Origin: Phycisphaeraceae bacterium
GTDB lineage: Bacteria > Planctomycetota > Phycisphaerae > Phycisphaerales > UBA1924
Length of the DNA: 64,000 bases
Reading direction: 5' to 3'
NCBI GenBank assembly: GCA_019636495.1
Contig: JAHBXL010000006.1
Span: 62,001 to 126,000, forward strand
The notes under the pieces are model-generated. The model was not told the origin of the DNA, ran no database searches, and worked only from the letters and a program-made list of their open reading frames with translations. This document shows positions 44,277 through 54,599 of this stretch, one piece after another. Each line of letters begins with the position of its first letter. Positions within the stretch are counted from its first letter, which is position 1. Both the position numbers and the translations under genes were made by a program.

Positions 44277-45872
44277 ATGGTAGATAAAGTCGCCCAACTC
44301 TGGCCCGAGATCGCGCTGTTCGTCGGCGCGTGCGTTGTGATGGTCATGGGCCTGTCGCGCGATCGCTCGACGCGGCGGCAGTGCGGGCTGCTGTCCATGG
44401 TCGCGCTGGCGACGGCGGGATTTCTCGCGTGGTACACCACGCCGCCGACGCCGGGGCCGCTGCCGCACATGGCGATGTACGCCAAGGTGCTCGTCGCCGG
44501 CGTCGGCCTGCTGCTGCTCATGCTGTTCGAGGGCGGAGTAGACCGCGACTACGAGGCGGGAGTCGCCCGCGGCGGCACCTACGATCCCCTCCGCTCGACC
44601 ACCGGCGAGTTCTGGGCCTTTGCACTCTTCTCGCTCACCGGCCTGATGCTCTGCGCGGGGGCCGACGACCTGATCTTCCTCTTCCTCGCGCTCGAACTCA
44701 CATCGCTGCCGACCTACATCATGGTCAGCCTGTCCACCGCTCGCAACCGCTCGATGGAAGCGGGCGTGAAGTACTTCTTCCTTGGCGCGCTGGGCGCGGC
44801 GATGTTCCTCTACGGGTTCGCGCTGCTCTTTGGCGCAACGGGATCGACCTCGTTCGTCGAGATGCAGCGGGTGCTGGGCTCGGGGCCCGTGGGCGACATG
44901 GCGATGCTCGGCCTGCTGCTCTCGGTCCTGGGCATCGCCTTCAAGATCGCCGCGGTGCCGATGCACTACTACACGCCGGACGTGTATCAGGGTGCATCGT
45001 CGCCGGTCGCGGCGTTCCTGGCGTTTGTGCCCAAGGCCGCAGGGTTCTTCGCGATCATGAGCCTGCTGGGCCTGGTGGGCTGGCGGTTCGGCGCAAGCGG
45101 CGAGAGTCTGCCGGAGATGCTGCGGATCGTGCTCTGGGCGATCGCCGCGCTGACCATGACCGTGGGCAACGTGCTGGCGCTCTGGCAGGCCTCGGTCAAG
45201 CGGATACTCGCGTACTCCTCGATCGCGCACTCGGGGTACATGCTCGTCGGCGTGATCGCCGGCCCGGGCGCGGGCGTTTCCACGCTGACGCGCAACGGCC
45301 TGGGCGCGGTGCTGTTCTATCTCGCGACGTACGGCGTGATGACCATCGCGGCCTTCGCGGTGGTCGCGTGTCTGGAGCGTCGCGCGGCGGATGGCGGGAC
45401 GGAAGAAGCCGAGGACGTGGCGGACCTGCGCGGCCTCTGCAAGCGCGACCCGCTCCTGGGCTGGACGATGGTCATCAGCGCGGTCGGACTGCTCGGCCTG
45501 CCGCCGCTGCTCGGGTTCTTCGGAAAACTCCCCCTGTTCACCGCGGGGATCGGCGCGGGCGAAGTGCCCCTGGTGCTGATCCTTGGCGTGAACTCCGCGA
45601 TCGCGGCCTACTACTACCTGCGTCTGGCGGGCGCAGCGCTGCTGGCAGATCCCGAGGCCGACGCGGTCGCGCCGCGCGTGGTCCGGGCAGGGGCCCGTCG
45701 AATGGCGGGCGCCATCGCCGCGGCGGCGGTGGTCGTGGTCGCCGTGACCGGGGCGGGCTCGTGGCTGGGCGCCCGCGCGGCGGAGGCCGGCCGCTTCCGC
45801 CCCGCATCCGGCGCCGAGGCCGGCGCACCGACCGCGCCGGATATGGCAACGGCAGGAACGCCGACACGCTAG
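44277..45872 (+). CDS. nuoN: NADH-quinone oxidoreductase subunit N
   Basis: A 531-residue antiporter-like subunit and the last of the membrane-arm set. Recognisable stretches are LIFLFLALELTSLPTYIMVS, EAGVKYFFLGALGAAMFLYG, AFKIAAVPMHYYTPDVYQGA, ASVKRILAYSSIAHSGYMLV, AVLFYLATYGVMTIAAFAVV and LLGLPPLLGFFGKLPLF. A C-terminal Ala/Pro-rich tail extends past the last helix. It starts 42 bases after nuoM. Confidence 0.93.
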   Translation: MVDKVAQLWPEIALFVGACVVMVMGLSRDRSTRRQCGLLSMVALATAGFLAWYTTPPTPGPLPHMAMYAKVLVAGVGLLLLMLFEGGVDRDYEAGVARGGTYDPLRSTTGEFWAFALFSLTGLMLCAGADDLIFLFLALELTSLPTYIMVSLSTARNRSMEAGVKYFFLGALGAAMFLYGFALLFGATGSTSFVEMQRVLGSGPVGDMAMLGLLLSVLGIAFKIAAVPMHYYTPDVYQGASSPVAAFLAFVPKAAGFFAIMSLLGLVGWRFGASGESLPEMLRIVLWAIAALTMTVGNVLALWQASVKRILAYSSIAHSGYMLVGVIAGPGAGVSTLTRNGLGAVLFYLATYGVMTIAAFAVVACLERRAADGGTEEAEDVADLRGLCKRDPLLGWTMVISAVGLLGLPPLLGFFGKLPLFTAGIGAGEVPLVLILGVNSAIAAYYYLRLAGAALLADPEADAVAPRVVRAGARRMAGAIAAAAVVVVAVTGAGSWLGARAAEAGRFRPASGAEAGAPTAPDMATAGTPTR

Positions 45873-46009
45873 GCAACCGCGGCCTACGCTGGTCCGTACA
45901 ACCGTGCGGCGCACGTGGCCAAGCGACCGCAGGCGCGCTGCCGGGTGCCGCGGGAAGCGCGGGGCCGAGGATACGGGGAAGCGGGCGGGGCAGGGATGGA
46001 GAGTTCGCC

Positions 46010-47977
46010 ATGAGTTTGCGTTCTTCGCGTTGGTCCGCGCGCCGGTCGTGCGGCGTTGCTGCGCCGCTGGTGGCGGAGCAGTTCGGCATTGAGCCCCTGG
46101 AGCGCCGCGACTTGCTGACGGCCGACATCGGCGTGGAGTTCAACAACTTCAACGTGCCCTCGACGCTGGTGCCGGGCGACCGGTTTGTGGCGGGGATCGT
46201 CCTGACCAACAACGGCCCGATGAACGCCGCGGGCCAGATCAGCATCCAGTTCTATCTCTCGACCGATGTGACGCTGTCGAGCGACGACCTGCTGTGCGGG
46301 TCGTTTCCCAATCAACAGATCCCCGGCGTGTTCGGCGTGGGCGAGGAACTGCTGTTCTCGGACAACTTCACCGTTCCGACCAGCGCGACGCCCGGCAACT
46401 ACTTCCTGCTGGCGCGGATCATCCCCAGCGCGTCGGTCGCGGACAACAACCAATCGAACAACGTCGTCGCCAGCGACAACTTCTTCCCGCTGGAGATCAA
46501 GTTCGGCAACATCCCCGGGCGCGGCAACGCGATCCTGCAACTCACCGACCCAGAGGGCACGACGGTGCAGTTCCAGTTGCTCGACGGGGGCGTGGGCACG
46601 GTGACGCGGGACTCGGGCGGGCGGTTTGTCGTGGACATCACCGGCTCGGGCGCGAACTCGCGCCTCGGAATCGCGACCAGCGGCGGCGACGGGATCGCCG
46701 ATATCGCGCAGATCGTCATCGCCGGATCGATGCAGTCGATCGCGGCCGTCAACACGCGGCTGCTCGGCTCGCTGTCGCTCACGGGTACGCTCGCCACGCT
46801 GACGCTCGGCGCCATCGGCGGCACCGCGTCGGAAGTCTCGATCACCATCGGGCAGGCGGGCGTGAACACCGTGATCTCGCTGGGCGCGGTGACCAACGCG
46901 AGCATCACGACCCCCGGCGCAATCCAGTCCCTCGCGGTCGCGAGTTGGACCGACACCAACGCCTCGCCCACCGACCTCATCAGCGCGCAGTGGCTCGGCA
47001 CACTCGCCTCGACGGGCAACTTCGGCGCGAGTCTGCGACTCTCGGGGCGCACCGGAGGGCCGACGCTCGGGAGCGCGACCATCGGGCAGTCGATCACCGG
47101 CGGGACATGGGGTGTGATCGGTCGCGGCGGCAGCATCCAGATCAGGACCTCGGTCGCCAAGTGGAGCGCTTCGTTCACACAGGCGCTCGAGTCGCTCACG
47201 AGTACGCGCACGCTCCGCGGCACGATCGCCGCGAAGAACTTCCTGAGCATCAATGTCGGGCTCGACCTGCTCGGAGCGAAGATCCTGGCCGGCGCGAACC
47301 TCGGTGACGATGCGAAACTGGGCGGAGCGGGCGATGCGGCCGACCGCTTCGCCTTCGGGCGGATCGACTCCCTGACGGTCGCGCGGCGCGTCAAGGGGGT
47401 GATCGTCGGCGCGGGGCTCGACCCGGTGAACGGCGTGCTCAACGACGGCGACGACCGCATCAAGCAGCCCGCCAAGAGCCGCATCGGCGCGGTGACCATC
47501 GGCGCGACCATGGCCCCGGCGGCGCGGATCGTCGCCGGGCGTTTCACCGGTGCGGTCAGCGTCAACGGCAACTCCATCAACCCGGCCAACGATGCCCGAT
47601 TCCGCGTGCGCGATCTGGTGTCGCCCGCGGCGGTGCTCGTCAGCGTCGACACCGGCGCCGTGCCGTCGCTGATCACGGTGCGCTTCACCGACAACCAGGC
47701 CGTGCTGCGTTCGAGCATCGGCGATGGTGACATCCGCATCGATGCGCCCGACGGGCTGTTCTCCATGGTGGTCGAACTGGTGAGCGTCTCGCGCCCCGGG
47801 AACGGCTCGCCCATCGTGGCGACCTACCGCTTCTCCCCCCCCGATGGAACCTGGGACCCGGCCGATCACGGCACCTACACCGTGGTGCTGCTGGCCGGGG
47901 CCGTGATGGACACATCCGGAAACGCCGTCAACGGGGGAAACGCGCTGACGCTGGGCACGTTCGACATTCCGGCCTGA
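46010..47977 (+). CDS. Large exported LEPR-xLL-motif protein with CARDB-like domain
   Basis: A 655-residue protein. The N-terminus has basic residues, then IEPLERRDLLTAD (~28-39), the planctomycete LEPR-xLL-type signature thought to mark export or surface sorting. Residues ~42-165 form a CARDB/adhesion-type beta sandwich (LVPGDRFVAGIVLTNNGPMN, SVADNNQSNNVVASDNF). The rest is a long beta-rich, Gly/Ser/Thr-rich region with FDIPA at the end, suggesting a cell-surface fibre or adhesin. It begins 137 bases after nuoN on the same strand, with TGGAGAG before ATG 46010. Specific ligand unknown. Confidence 0.72.
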   Translation: MSLRSSRWSARRSCGVAAPLVAEQFGIEPLERRDLLTADIGVEFNNFNVPSTLVPGDRFVAGIVLTNNGPMNAAGQISIQFYLSTDVTLSSDDLLCGSFPNQQIPGVFGVGEELLFSDNFTVPTSATPGNYFLLARIIPSASVADNNQSNNVVASDNFFPLEIKFGNIPGRGNAILQLTDPEGTTVQFQLLDGGVGTVTRDSGGRFVVDITGSGANSRLGIATSGGDGIADIAQIVIAGSMQSIAAVNTRLLGSLSLTGTLATLTLGAIGGTASEVSITIGQAGVNTVISLGAVTNASITTPGAIQSLAVASWTDTNASPTDLISAQWLGTLASTGNFGASLRLSGRTGGPTLGSATIGQSITGGTWGVIGRGGSIQIRTSVAKWSASFTQALESLTSTRTLRGTIAAKNFLSINVGLDLLGAKILAGANLGDDAKLGGAGDAADRFAFGRIDSLTVARRVKGVIVGAGLDPVNGVLNDGDDRIKQPAKSRIGAVTIGATMAPAARIVAGRFTGAVSVNGNSINPANDARFRVRDLVSPAAVLVSVDTGAVPSLITVRFTDNQAVLRSSIGDGDIRIDAPDGLFSMVVELVSVSRPGNGSPIVATYRFSPPDGTWDPADHGTYTVVLLAGAVMDTSGNAVNGGNALTLGTFDIPA

Positions 47978-48018
47978 CACGCGCCCGGCACGGGGCGTTC
48001 TGATATCTTGTCCGCGGC

Positions 48019-49374
48019 ATGATCCTCGCGATCCTCGTCCTGCTGATCGTCTGCAGTTCGCTGTGCACAGCGGCGGAGATGTCGCTGGTCTCGGCGCGGC
48101 GGTCGCGACTCGAGGCCGCGCGGGACCGCGGCGGGGCCGGCGCGCGGGCCGCGCTGGGCCTGCTCGACACGCCGACCCGTCTCTTCTCGACCGTGCAGAT
48201 CGGCAACACGCTGTTCACGGTGCTGATCGGCGCGCTCGGCGAGGCCGCCGCCGCCAGCACCATCACGCCGCTCATCTCCGCGCAGGGCATCGCGGAGACC
48301 ACCGCGCGGCAGGCATCGCTGGGCATCACGGTGATCGCCGTCACACTGTTCACCATTGTCTTCGGCGAACTGGTGCCCAAGCGCGTGGCCCAGTCGGCGC
48401 CGGAGCGCGTCGCATCGGTGCTCAGCCCGCCGATGACGCTGGTGGCGACTGCCGCCGCGCCCGCCGTGTGGCTGCTCTCACAGGTGACGGACCTGATCCT
48501 TGCGCTGCTGCGCGTCCGCCCGCGCGACGAGCACGAGGGCGCGGAAGACGAGGTCCGCGCGCTGATGCGTGCCGGAGCCCGCGGCGGGCTGTTTCACGAG
48601 GCGGAGCGGCAGATCGTCGAGCGAGTCTTCGCGCTCTCTGACCGAACGGTGAAGTCGATCATGGTGCCGCGGACCGACATCGACTGGCTGCCCGCCGATG
48701 CAAGCGTGCACCGGATCCGCGTCGAAGTCGCGACGACGAGCCACTCGCACTTTCCGGTATGTCGGACCGGGCTGGACGACCTGATCGGCGTGGTGCACGT
48801 CAAGGACCTGGTCAAGAGCGGCCTGATCAGCGACGACGTGAGGCTCACCGAACTGGCGCGCAAGCCGATGTTCGTGCCCGAGTCGCTTCCCGCGCTCAAA
48901 CTGCTGGACCTCTTCCGCGAGCGGACCGACCGGGTGGCGTTCGTGCTCGACGAGTATGGCGTGCTCGAGGGGCTTGTCACGCTCAACGACGTGGTGGAGG
49001 CGATTGTGGGCGACACCACCGCCGCGGGCGGGCACGAGCCCGATCCGATGGTCGTGCGCCGCGAGGACGGCTCGCTTCTTCTTGACGGGATGCTGCCCGT
49101 GGGCGAGTTGCGGCGGCTGATGTTCGGCGAGCAGGTCGCGGCCACGCTGCCCAAGGAGGACGAGGCCGCGTTCGAGACGCTCGGCGGCTTCGTGCTGGCC
49201 TATCTCGGCCGCATCCCGGCGACGGGCGACACCTTCGGATTCGACCGATTCAAGTTTGAGGTCGTGGACATGGACCGGCACCGCATCGACAAGGTGTTGC
49301 TGACGATCCGCGAGGCCGCGCCTCCCGATGAAAGCCCGCGCACGGGCGGGCTCGGTACCGACGCGGCCAAATAG
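48019..49374 (+). CDS. CNNM/HlyC-CorC family membrane protein with CBS pair
   Basis: A 451-residue protein. The DUF21/CNNM membrane domain (~1-185) includes SLCTAAEMSLVSARRSRLEA, STVQIGNTLFTVLIGALGEA and TIVFGELVPKRVAQSAPERV. Two CBS motifs follow (SIMVPRTDIDWLPADASVHR; FVLDEYGVLEGLVTLNDVVE). A C-terminal CorC-HlyC domain comes last (ETLGGFVLAYLGRIPATGDT). Relatives export or sense Mg2+ and other divalent cations. The first segment lacks a long signal; ATG 48019 is 41 bases after the preceding gene. Confidence 0.88.
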   Translation: MILAILVLLIVCSSLCTAAEMSLVSARRSRLEAARDRGGAGARAALGLLDTPTRLFSTVQIGNTLFTVLIGALGEAAAASTITPLISAQGIAETTARQASLGITVIAVTLFTIVFGELVPKRVAQSAPERVASVLSPPMTLVATAAAPAVWLLSQVTDLILALLRVRPRDEHEGAEDEVRALMRAGARGGLFHEAERQIVERVFALSDRTVKSIMVPRTDIDWLPADASVHRIRVEVATTSHSHFPVCRTGLDDLIGVVHVKDLVKSGLISDDVRLTELARKPMFVPESLPALKLLDLFRERTDRVAFVLDEYGVLEGLVTLNDVVEAIVGDTTAAGGHEPDPMVVRREDGSLLLDGMLPVGELRRLMFGEQVAATLPKEDEAAFETLGGFVLAYLGRIPATGDTFGFDRFKFEVVDMDRHRIDKVLLTIREAAPPDESPRTGGLGTDAAK

Positions 49375-49384
49375 CCGCAACACG

Positions 49385-51358
49385 TCAGCGCTGCTCGATG
49401 CGTCCGGCGTCCGGGGTCGAGGGGGCGACCTGTCCGGCCTCGCCGAGCATGAGCGTGCGGTACATCTGCAGCGTGCGCTCGTCGCCGTTGTTCGGCGGCG
49501 GAAACCAGACATCGAACGGCGGCTGTCCCTGCGTGGCCATCTGGTCGACCATGGCGCGGAGGTTGGTGCGCTCGAGCAGCACATACGCCCGGCCCTGCAG
49601 ATCGGCCGGGGCGCGGCGGTACATCACCGGGCCCTGCGGGATGCCCGCTTCCTCTACCAGCCCGGCCAGGAACGTGGCCGCCATCTGGTCAAACGGCGGG
49701 AAGGCCATGCGCCCCTCCTGCCCGGTGACCACCGTGCGCACGCTTCCCTGCTCCTGCTGGTAGCGGTCGTGGAACATGCGGGCGTACTCGATGTTGCTGC
49801 GGAACTGCTGCTCGTCGCCGGCGAGCAGGCCCGCGACAAACGCGGACATGAGCGCGCCGGCGATCTCCTGCATCGCGACCGTCGGGTTGGTCTCGCGCGC
49901 GTCTTCGACGATCTCGTTCACCACGAACTCGCGCAGAGGCACGGTGATCTTGGCCTGCAACTCCGGGTTGTGCGTGTTCAGCCCGGGCCACGTGCGCAGG
50001 TAGCGGTAGTACTCCTCGGCCGCCTTCAGATCGCCGCGCCGATAGAGAAAGCGGATCGAGTCCTTGATGTGGTTCTCGTTGCCCGCGGCGTAGAAACTGT
50101 ACACGCGCGTGGGCGTGTCAAAGTCGGACCGCGCGGCCAGTTCGTCCAGAAGTTTCGGGTAGATGGGGATGAAGTCGGCGTGCGGGAGGTTTCGCATGAA
50201 CGCCGGGTTGACGATGTCGTACTGCACCCAGCCGGAGCGGAAGAGTTCCTGGATGGCCTGGATGGTGATTCGGTCGGTGTTGAGAAAGTCAAAGTCCTTG
50301 CGGTTGGCCTCGGTGACTCGGAACAGGGCCTCCTCCGACCCGCGGGCCGACCAGTAGACGGCGTGCGCGGCGGGGTGACGCCAGTCCAGCGGGCCGTACT
50401 TCTGGGTATAGCGGATCATCGTCCGCGGGTCCATGTTGTAATCATCCAGCAGAACGCGCTTGCGGAGATGGCGGATGAGCATCGGCCCCGCCTGCGCGTA
50501 TCGCTGGTCGGTGAGAACGCGGACCAGCCCATCGTCGGCGAACCCGGGCGGGAGCGGCACGCCCGCGCCGGCGAGCATGACGTAGGACCGCACCTCCTCG
50601 GCGTACTCGAGAAGTTGCCTGTTCAGCGACAGCCCGGCCTCGTCGCGGATCCGGGCGACGAGTTCGCGGGCCAACGGCTGCTGTGCATACACCTCTTCGA
50701 GCGTGTCGGGGGCTTCGGCGATGGGTGTCAGCCAGCGCTCGATGTACAGGTTCTTGAGCGCGTCGGGCTCGGTCCGCTCGCCGAAGGGGATCTTCGGCGG
50801 CATGCCCATGACGATCGTCCACTCGCGGGCGTGCATGCGCTTGTAGTACCGATGGGCGTCGTCCATGTAGCCCTGCACCTTGTGCAGGTAGATCCACGCC
50901 AGTTCCTTGTAGAGCAGGATCGAGCCCGGGTTGTGCGGAATCCCGTCGCGGCGCAGCAACGTGATGCCCGACTGCACCCACTGCCACCGCTCCTGCGGCG
51001 TCTGGGTGGCGACGGAGATGTTGTACGCCAGGTTCCACGCGTGGAAGACCCACACCCGCGGGAAACGTGGCTGGAGCCGCGTGATGGTCCGCGCCAGATC
51101 GACGGACTCGTAGTACTTCCCCTGCTCCTTCAGCGTGTTGGCGCGGATCCAAAGGAAGTTCACGAACACGCCGCGGAACGCGCCCATCGCGATCCCCAGC
51201 GCGACCTCCGGCGGATCGCCGGCCTCGGCGCGGTCGGCGAAGACCAGCCGGTTGCGCCCGACCGATGCGGCCAGTTGGGTGGACAGCACGCCCTGTGCCG
51301 TCAGGAAGACGAGCATCAGGCCGAGGGCTGTCAACTGGATGGACCTGTCGCGTCGCAT
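49385..51358 (-). CDS. Membrane-anchored helical-repeat-like protein of the SPFH/ABC operon
   Basis: A 657-residue protein with one N-terminal membrane helix (~8-30, IQLTALGLMLVFLTAQGVLS), no recognised catalytic domain and a long run of amphipathic helices. YYESVDLARTITRLQPRFPR, VWVFHAWNLAYNISVATQTP and SILLYKELAWIYLHKVQGYM are TPR-like helix pairs. It is the last gene of the six-gene unit, 22 bases after the permease. Planctomycete homologues are usually annotated hypothetical. A role as periplasmic or cytoplasmic scaffold is inferred from context. Confidence 0.65.
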   Translation of the reverse strand: MRRDRSIQLTALGLMLVFLTAQGVLSTQLAASVGRNRLVFADRAEAGDPPEVALGIAMGAFRGVFVNFLWIRANTLKEQGKYYESVDLARTITRLQPRFPRVWVFHAWNLAYNISVATQTPQERWQWVQSGITLLRRDGIPHNPGSILLYKELAWIYLHKVQGYMDDAHRYYKRMHAREWTIVMGMPPKIPFGERTEPDALKNLYIERWLTPIAEAPDTLEEVYAQQPLARELVARIRDEAGLSLNRQLLEYAEEVRSYVMLAGAGVPLPPGFADDGLVRVLTDQRYAQAGPMLIRHLRKRVLLDDYNMDPRTMIRYTQKYGPLDWRHPAAHAVYWSARGSEEALFRVTEANRKDFDFLNTDRITIQAIQELFRSGWVQYDIVNPAFMRNLPHADFIPIYPKLLDELAARSDFDTPTRVYSFYAAGNENHIKDSIRFLYRRGDLKAAEEYYRYLRTWPGLNTHNPELQAKITVPLREFVVNEIVEDARETNPTVAMQEIAGALMSAFVAGLLAGDEQQFRSNIEYARMFHDRYQQEQGSVRTVVTGQEGRMAFPPFDQMAATFLAGLVEEAGIPQGPVMYRRAPADLQGRAYVLLERTNLRAMVDQMATQGQPPFDVWFPPPNNGDERTLQMYRTLMLGEAGQVAPSTPDAGRIEQR

Positions 51359-51380
51359 GAGGATGCCCGACTCCTGATCA

Positions 51381-53330
51381 CTACTGGCCCGAATAGGTCG
51401 CCAGTTCGCGCCGGCGGAAAATCGCGACCGCCGCGGCGAACAACGAGCCGGTCAGCGCAAACAGCACGGCCACGCCCCGGGAAACGGTCCCCCAATCGAG
51501 CAGTCTGCCCTCGACCAGATGCGCCGAGGGGCGCAGTTCCGCATAGAACTTGAACCCGTACGCGACGGGCACTGCGATCGAGCGTATGAGCAACCGGGCC
51601 CACAGAATCTCGCCCTGCTTGCCGCTGGAGTCGTAGTACTCCAACGACTCGACCAGAAACGAGGCCGACTCGGCCATGAGGAACACGCCGAACGCCACCA
51701 GGCACGAGACCGAGAAGGACAAGTGCGTCGCGGCGCAGATGCCGACCATCGCGAGGAACGCGAGTTTCAGCCACAGCACGCCGACGACCCGGATGTAGTT
51801 CATCCGGTAACTGGACACCGGGTAGTAGACCTCCAGCCCGTCGGGCGGGAAGGACACGGTCTCGTCGTTCATTGTCTGGCGCGCCGCATCGGCATTGACG
51901 ATCAGCACCTCCAGCATGCCGTCCTCGCCGATCGACGCGGGGCTGACACGGAGCGTGAGCGTCTGGCCCAGCGGCACTTCCTGGATCGCCGGCTGGGCGT
52001 TGTGCATGAAGAACGTCAGGCGGTACGCGGCCCGCGGGTCGTTGGCACCGGCGTTCACGCGGTAGCGCAGCGTGACGGGCAACCCGCGGTCGCGGACCTG
52101 CTTGAGCCCGGGGAACTTGTACAACTCGCGCTGCCCCGGCCCGATCGAGAGAAACGCCTGCTGCCGCTCGCCCAGGAACTCCTGCAGCAGTTTCTGGCGC
52201 GCCTCGGGCGTGTCGCGGAACGAGGGGTCGCTGCGGCGGGCACGCTCGGCGCGATCGGCGATCTCCTCGCTCACTGCGGTCGGGTCCATGCGCGGCAGCA
52301 GCGGCATGACCGATTGCCGCGCCGTCAGCACCTGGGTCTCGAGAATCCAGCGGTCATCGGTCACCAGTTCGTTGCCACGCGGCACGAATGCACGCACCTC
52401 GCCGATGGCCGGCTGCTCACGAAGATAGCCGACAAACAGGAACACGCCGGCCGAACTCACACCGAGAAGTACCGCCGCGACGCCCACAACCCCCAGCCAC
52501 TTGCCAAGCAGATACTGCCACGCCGCAACGGGCTTGGTCATGGTCTGCCAGATGACCTTGTCGCGCTGCTCGAAGGCGACCGTGCCGACAGCGAGGAAGA
52601 GGGTGAGCAGCGCGGTGATCCAGAACGTCGCACCGACACCGTACTGCAGGAACGACTGCACGCGATAGCGCAGCGGCCGCTCGGGGTCGAGTTGCTCGGG
52701 CAGCGCGGCCAGCACAATCACCAGCAGCACGATGAAGATCACGCTCACCTTCATCCGCACGGCTTCGAGCACGACGTTCCGCGCGATCGCCAGCGGCTTG
52801 AACGGCGCGGCGAAGGCCGCCTTGAGAAGTTCCATCAGCACCAGGAACGAGAACGTCAGCGCGCCCGCCGAGGCGATGAACCGCCCAAGGTCCTGCCAGG
52901 CCCCGGTCCCGAAACTCACCAGCGGCCACGCCACCGCGGTCAGCAGCGCAAGAACTCCGAACGACCACAGCCCGAGGCCGAGCCAGACGACCGCCACGGC
53001 CACGGCAACCGCCAGCCCCACACCCAGCGCGACGGCCGTCGGGTCGCCCTGACCCTGCAGCACCACGTTGGTGGCCTTGGCCATCGCGTCAGCGGAGAAC
53101 CGGATGCGCTCCCACTGGTCCTTGATCTGCGGGTCCGCATCATCGGGCGGGCGCGGGAACATCTCTTCGAAGTTCGACCGCACACCCGGATCTGCGTTGG
53201 CCTGCTGGTGCACGATGTACGCCGTCAGGCCGCCAATACCCAGCAGCGCGACGATGATCGTCGCGACCACCTTGAAGTGGAACGACCGTTGCACACGGTC
53301 GATGCGCCGCCACAGTTCGCCGAAGTTCAC
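51381..53330 (-). CDS. ABC-2-type transporter permease of the SPFH/ABC operon
   Basis: A 649-residue protein. It has a first helix at ~21-41 (VVATIIVALLGIGGLTAYIV), a run of about five helices between ~105 and 310, a soluble domain of ~200 residues (310-510), and final helices near 525-560 and 625-645. WQTMTKPVAAWQYLLGKWLG is the coupling-helix region of ABC-2/NosY-type permeases. No enzymatic motif. Start is GTG 53330, overlapping the ATPase stop by four bases. It probably pairs with the ATPase directly upstream to export or extract envelope components. Confidence 0.75.
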   Translation of the reverse strand: MNFGELWRRIDRVQRSFHFKVVATIIVALLGIGGLTAYIVHQQANADPGVRSNFEEMFPRPPDDADPQIKDQWERIRFSADAMAKATNVVLQGQGDPTAVALGVGLAVAVAVAVVWLGLGLWSFGVLALLTAVAWPLVSFGTGAWQDLGRFIASAGALTFSFLVLMELLKAAFAAPFKPLAIARNVVLEAVRMKVSVIFIVLLVIVLAALPEQLDPERPLRYRVQSFLQYGVGATFWITALLTLFLAVGTVAFEQRDKVIWQTMTKPVAAWQYLLGKWLGVVGVAAVLLGVSSAGVFLFVGYLREQPAIGEVRAFVPRGNELVTDDRWILETQVLTARQSVMPLLPRMDPTAVSEEIADRAERARRSDPSFRDTPEARQKLLQEFLGERQQAFLSIGPGQRELYKFPGLKQVRDRGLPVTLRYRVNAGANDPRAAYRLTFFMHNAQPAIQEVPLGQTLTLRVSPASIGEDGMLEVLIVNADAARQTMNDETVSFPPDGLEVYYPVSSYRMNYIRVVGVLWLKLAFLAMVGICAATHLSFSVSCLVAFGVFLMAESASFLVESLEYYDSSGKQGEILWARLLIRSIAVPVAYGFKFYAELRPSAHLVEGRLLDWGTVSRGVAVLFALTGSLFAAAVAIFRRRELATYSGQ

Positions 53331-54577
53331 GGATTCGACCCCTTGCCGGGCTCGGTGGGCCGCGACGGCTGATCGACCAGACCTTCGATCACACTCAGGT
53401 CAACATCCGCGGAGCGGCGCGGCGGCGCGGCCGGGGCGGGCGCAACCGCAGCGGGCGTCGGAGCGGGAGCCTCGGGCTTGAGCAGATCCGCGAGCACGTC
53501 GCGGTCCGGGCCGGCGGGTGACTCCGCGGCGGGCGTGGCCTCGGCGCGGGGGAGTTCCTCGCGCCGCCCCGCTTCGACAAGCGACGAAATGAGCCCGTCC
53601 CCCTCATCGCCCGCCAGAAACGCCGCGGTGCGGCCGCCGTGCTGCGCGCCGCTGGTCTCCTGCTGCGCCGCGCGGGCCTCATCGACGATCTGCACAAAGA
53701 GGTCTTCGAGTTTCTGGCGCGGTCGCGCGACGCGGACCAGACTCCTGGCCCCGCCGCTGCGCTCGCGGATCAGCCTGTCGATCGCGCTGATGGTGGCCTC
53801 GTCGAGGGGGTCGGTCTCGAGGACGGTGGCGTCCTGCGTCTCGAGCAGCGCGTCGCATGTACCCTCGCGCTGGATGCGCCCGCCGTAGAGGATGACCATG
53901 CGATCGACGCAGTCCTCAACATCCGACAGCAGGTGGCTGGAGAGCAGTATGGTCTTGCCGCGACGGCCCAGCGCGATGATCAGGTCCTTGATCTGTCGTG
54001 TGCCGAGCGGGTCCAGCCCGGTGGTCGGCTCGTCGAGGATGAGGAACTCGGGATCGTTGATGAGCGCCTGGGCGATGCCGATGCGCCGCTGCATGCCCTT
54101 GGAATACTCACGCACCGGCCGGAACTGCGCGCCCCCGAGCCCGACCATGTCGAGCAGTTCGTCGATGCGGCGCTTCCGCACGGCGCGGTCGAGTTGGAAC
54201 AGGCGGCCGTAGTAGTCCAGCGTTTCCCGCGCGTTGAGGAACGGGTAGAGGTACGACTCCTCGGGCAGATAGCCGATCCGCTGTTTGATCGACACGTCGG
54301 TCGGCAGTTTGCCGAACACCGAGACCAGCCCGCTGGTCTTGTGCAGCAGGCCGAGAATGATCTTGATGGTCGTGGACTTGCCCGAGCCGTTCGGGCCCAG
54401 CAGGCCGAACACCTCGCCGCGGCGGATCTCGAAACTCACCGCGTTCACGGCCTTGGCCCGCGGCCGCAGCCAAAAATCGCGGAAGACCTTGGTCAGCCGC
54501 TCGCACACGACGACCGGCGCCGCGGCCGGCGCGCCGCGCGCGGCGGAGAAACTGGTCGTGGTCGCGGCATGGGTCAT
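53327..54577 (-). CDS. ABC transporter ATP-binding protein with long C-terminal tail
   Basis: A 416-residue protein. Walker A is FGLLGPNGSGKSTTIKIILG, the Q-loop region IGYLPEESYLYPFLNARETL, signature EYSKGMQRRIGIAQALINDP, Walker B EFLILDEPTTGLDPLGTR, and H-loop TILLSSHLLSDVEDCVDRM. This is the classical CcmA/NatA-type exporter ATPase. About 120 residues after the core are a disordered Ala/Pro/Glu-rich tail ending VDQPSRPTEPGKGSNP. ATG 54577 is used. It begins 22 bases after the HflK-like gene. Confidence 0.93.
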   Translation of the reverse strand: MTHAATTTSFSAARGAPAAAPVVVCERLTKVFRDFWLRPRAKAVNAVSFEIRRGEVFGLLGPNGSGKSTTIKIILGLLHKTSGLVSVFGKLPTDVSIKQRIGYLPEESYLYPFLNARETLDYYGRLFQLDRAVRKRRIDELLDMVGLGGAQFRPVREYSKGMQRRIGIAQALINDPEFLILDEPTTGLDPLGTRQIKDLIIALGRRGKTILLSSHLLSDVEDCVDRMVILYGGRIQREGTCDALLETQDATVLETDPLDEATISAIDRLIRERSGGARSLVRVARPRQKLEDLFVQIVDEARAAQQETSGAQHGGRTAAFLAGDEGDGLISSLVEAGRREELPRAEATPAAESPAGPDRDVLADLLKPEAPAPTPAAVAPAPAAPPRRSADVDLSVIEGLVDQPSRPTEPGKGSNP

Positions 54578-54599
54578 GCGGTCTCCGGTCCGATGTCGA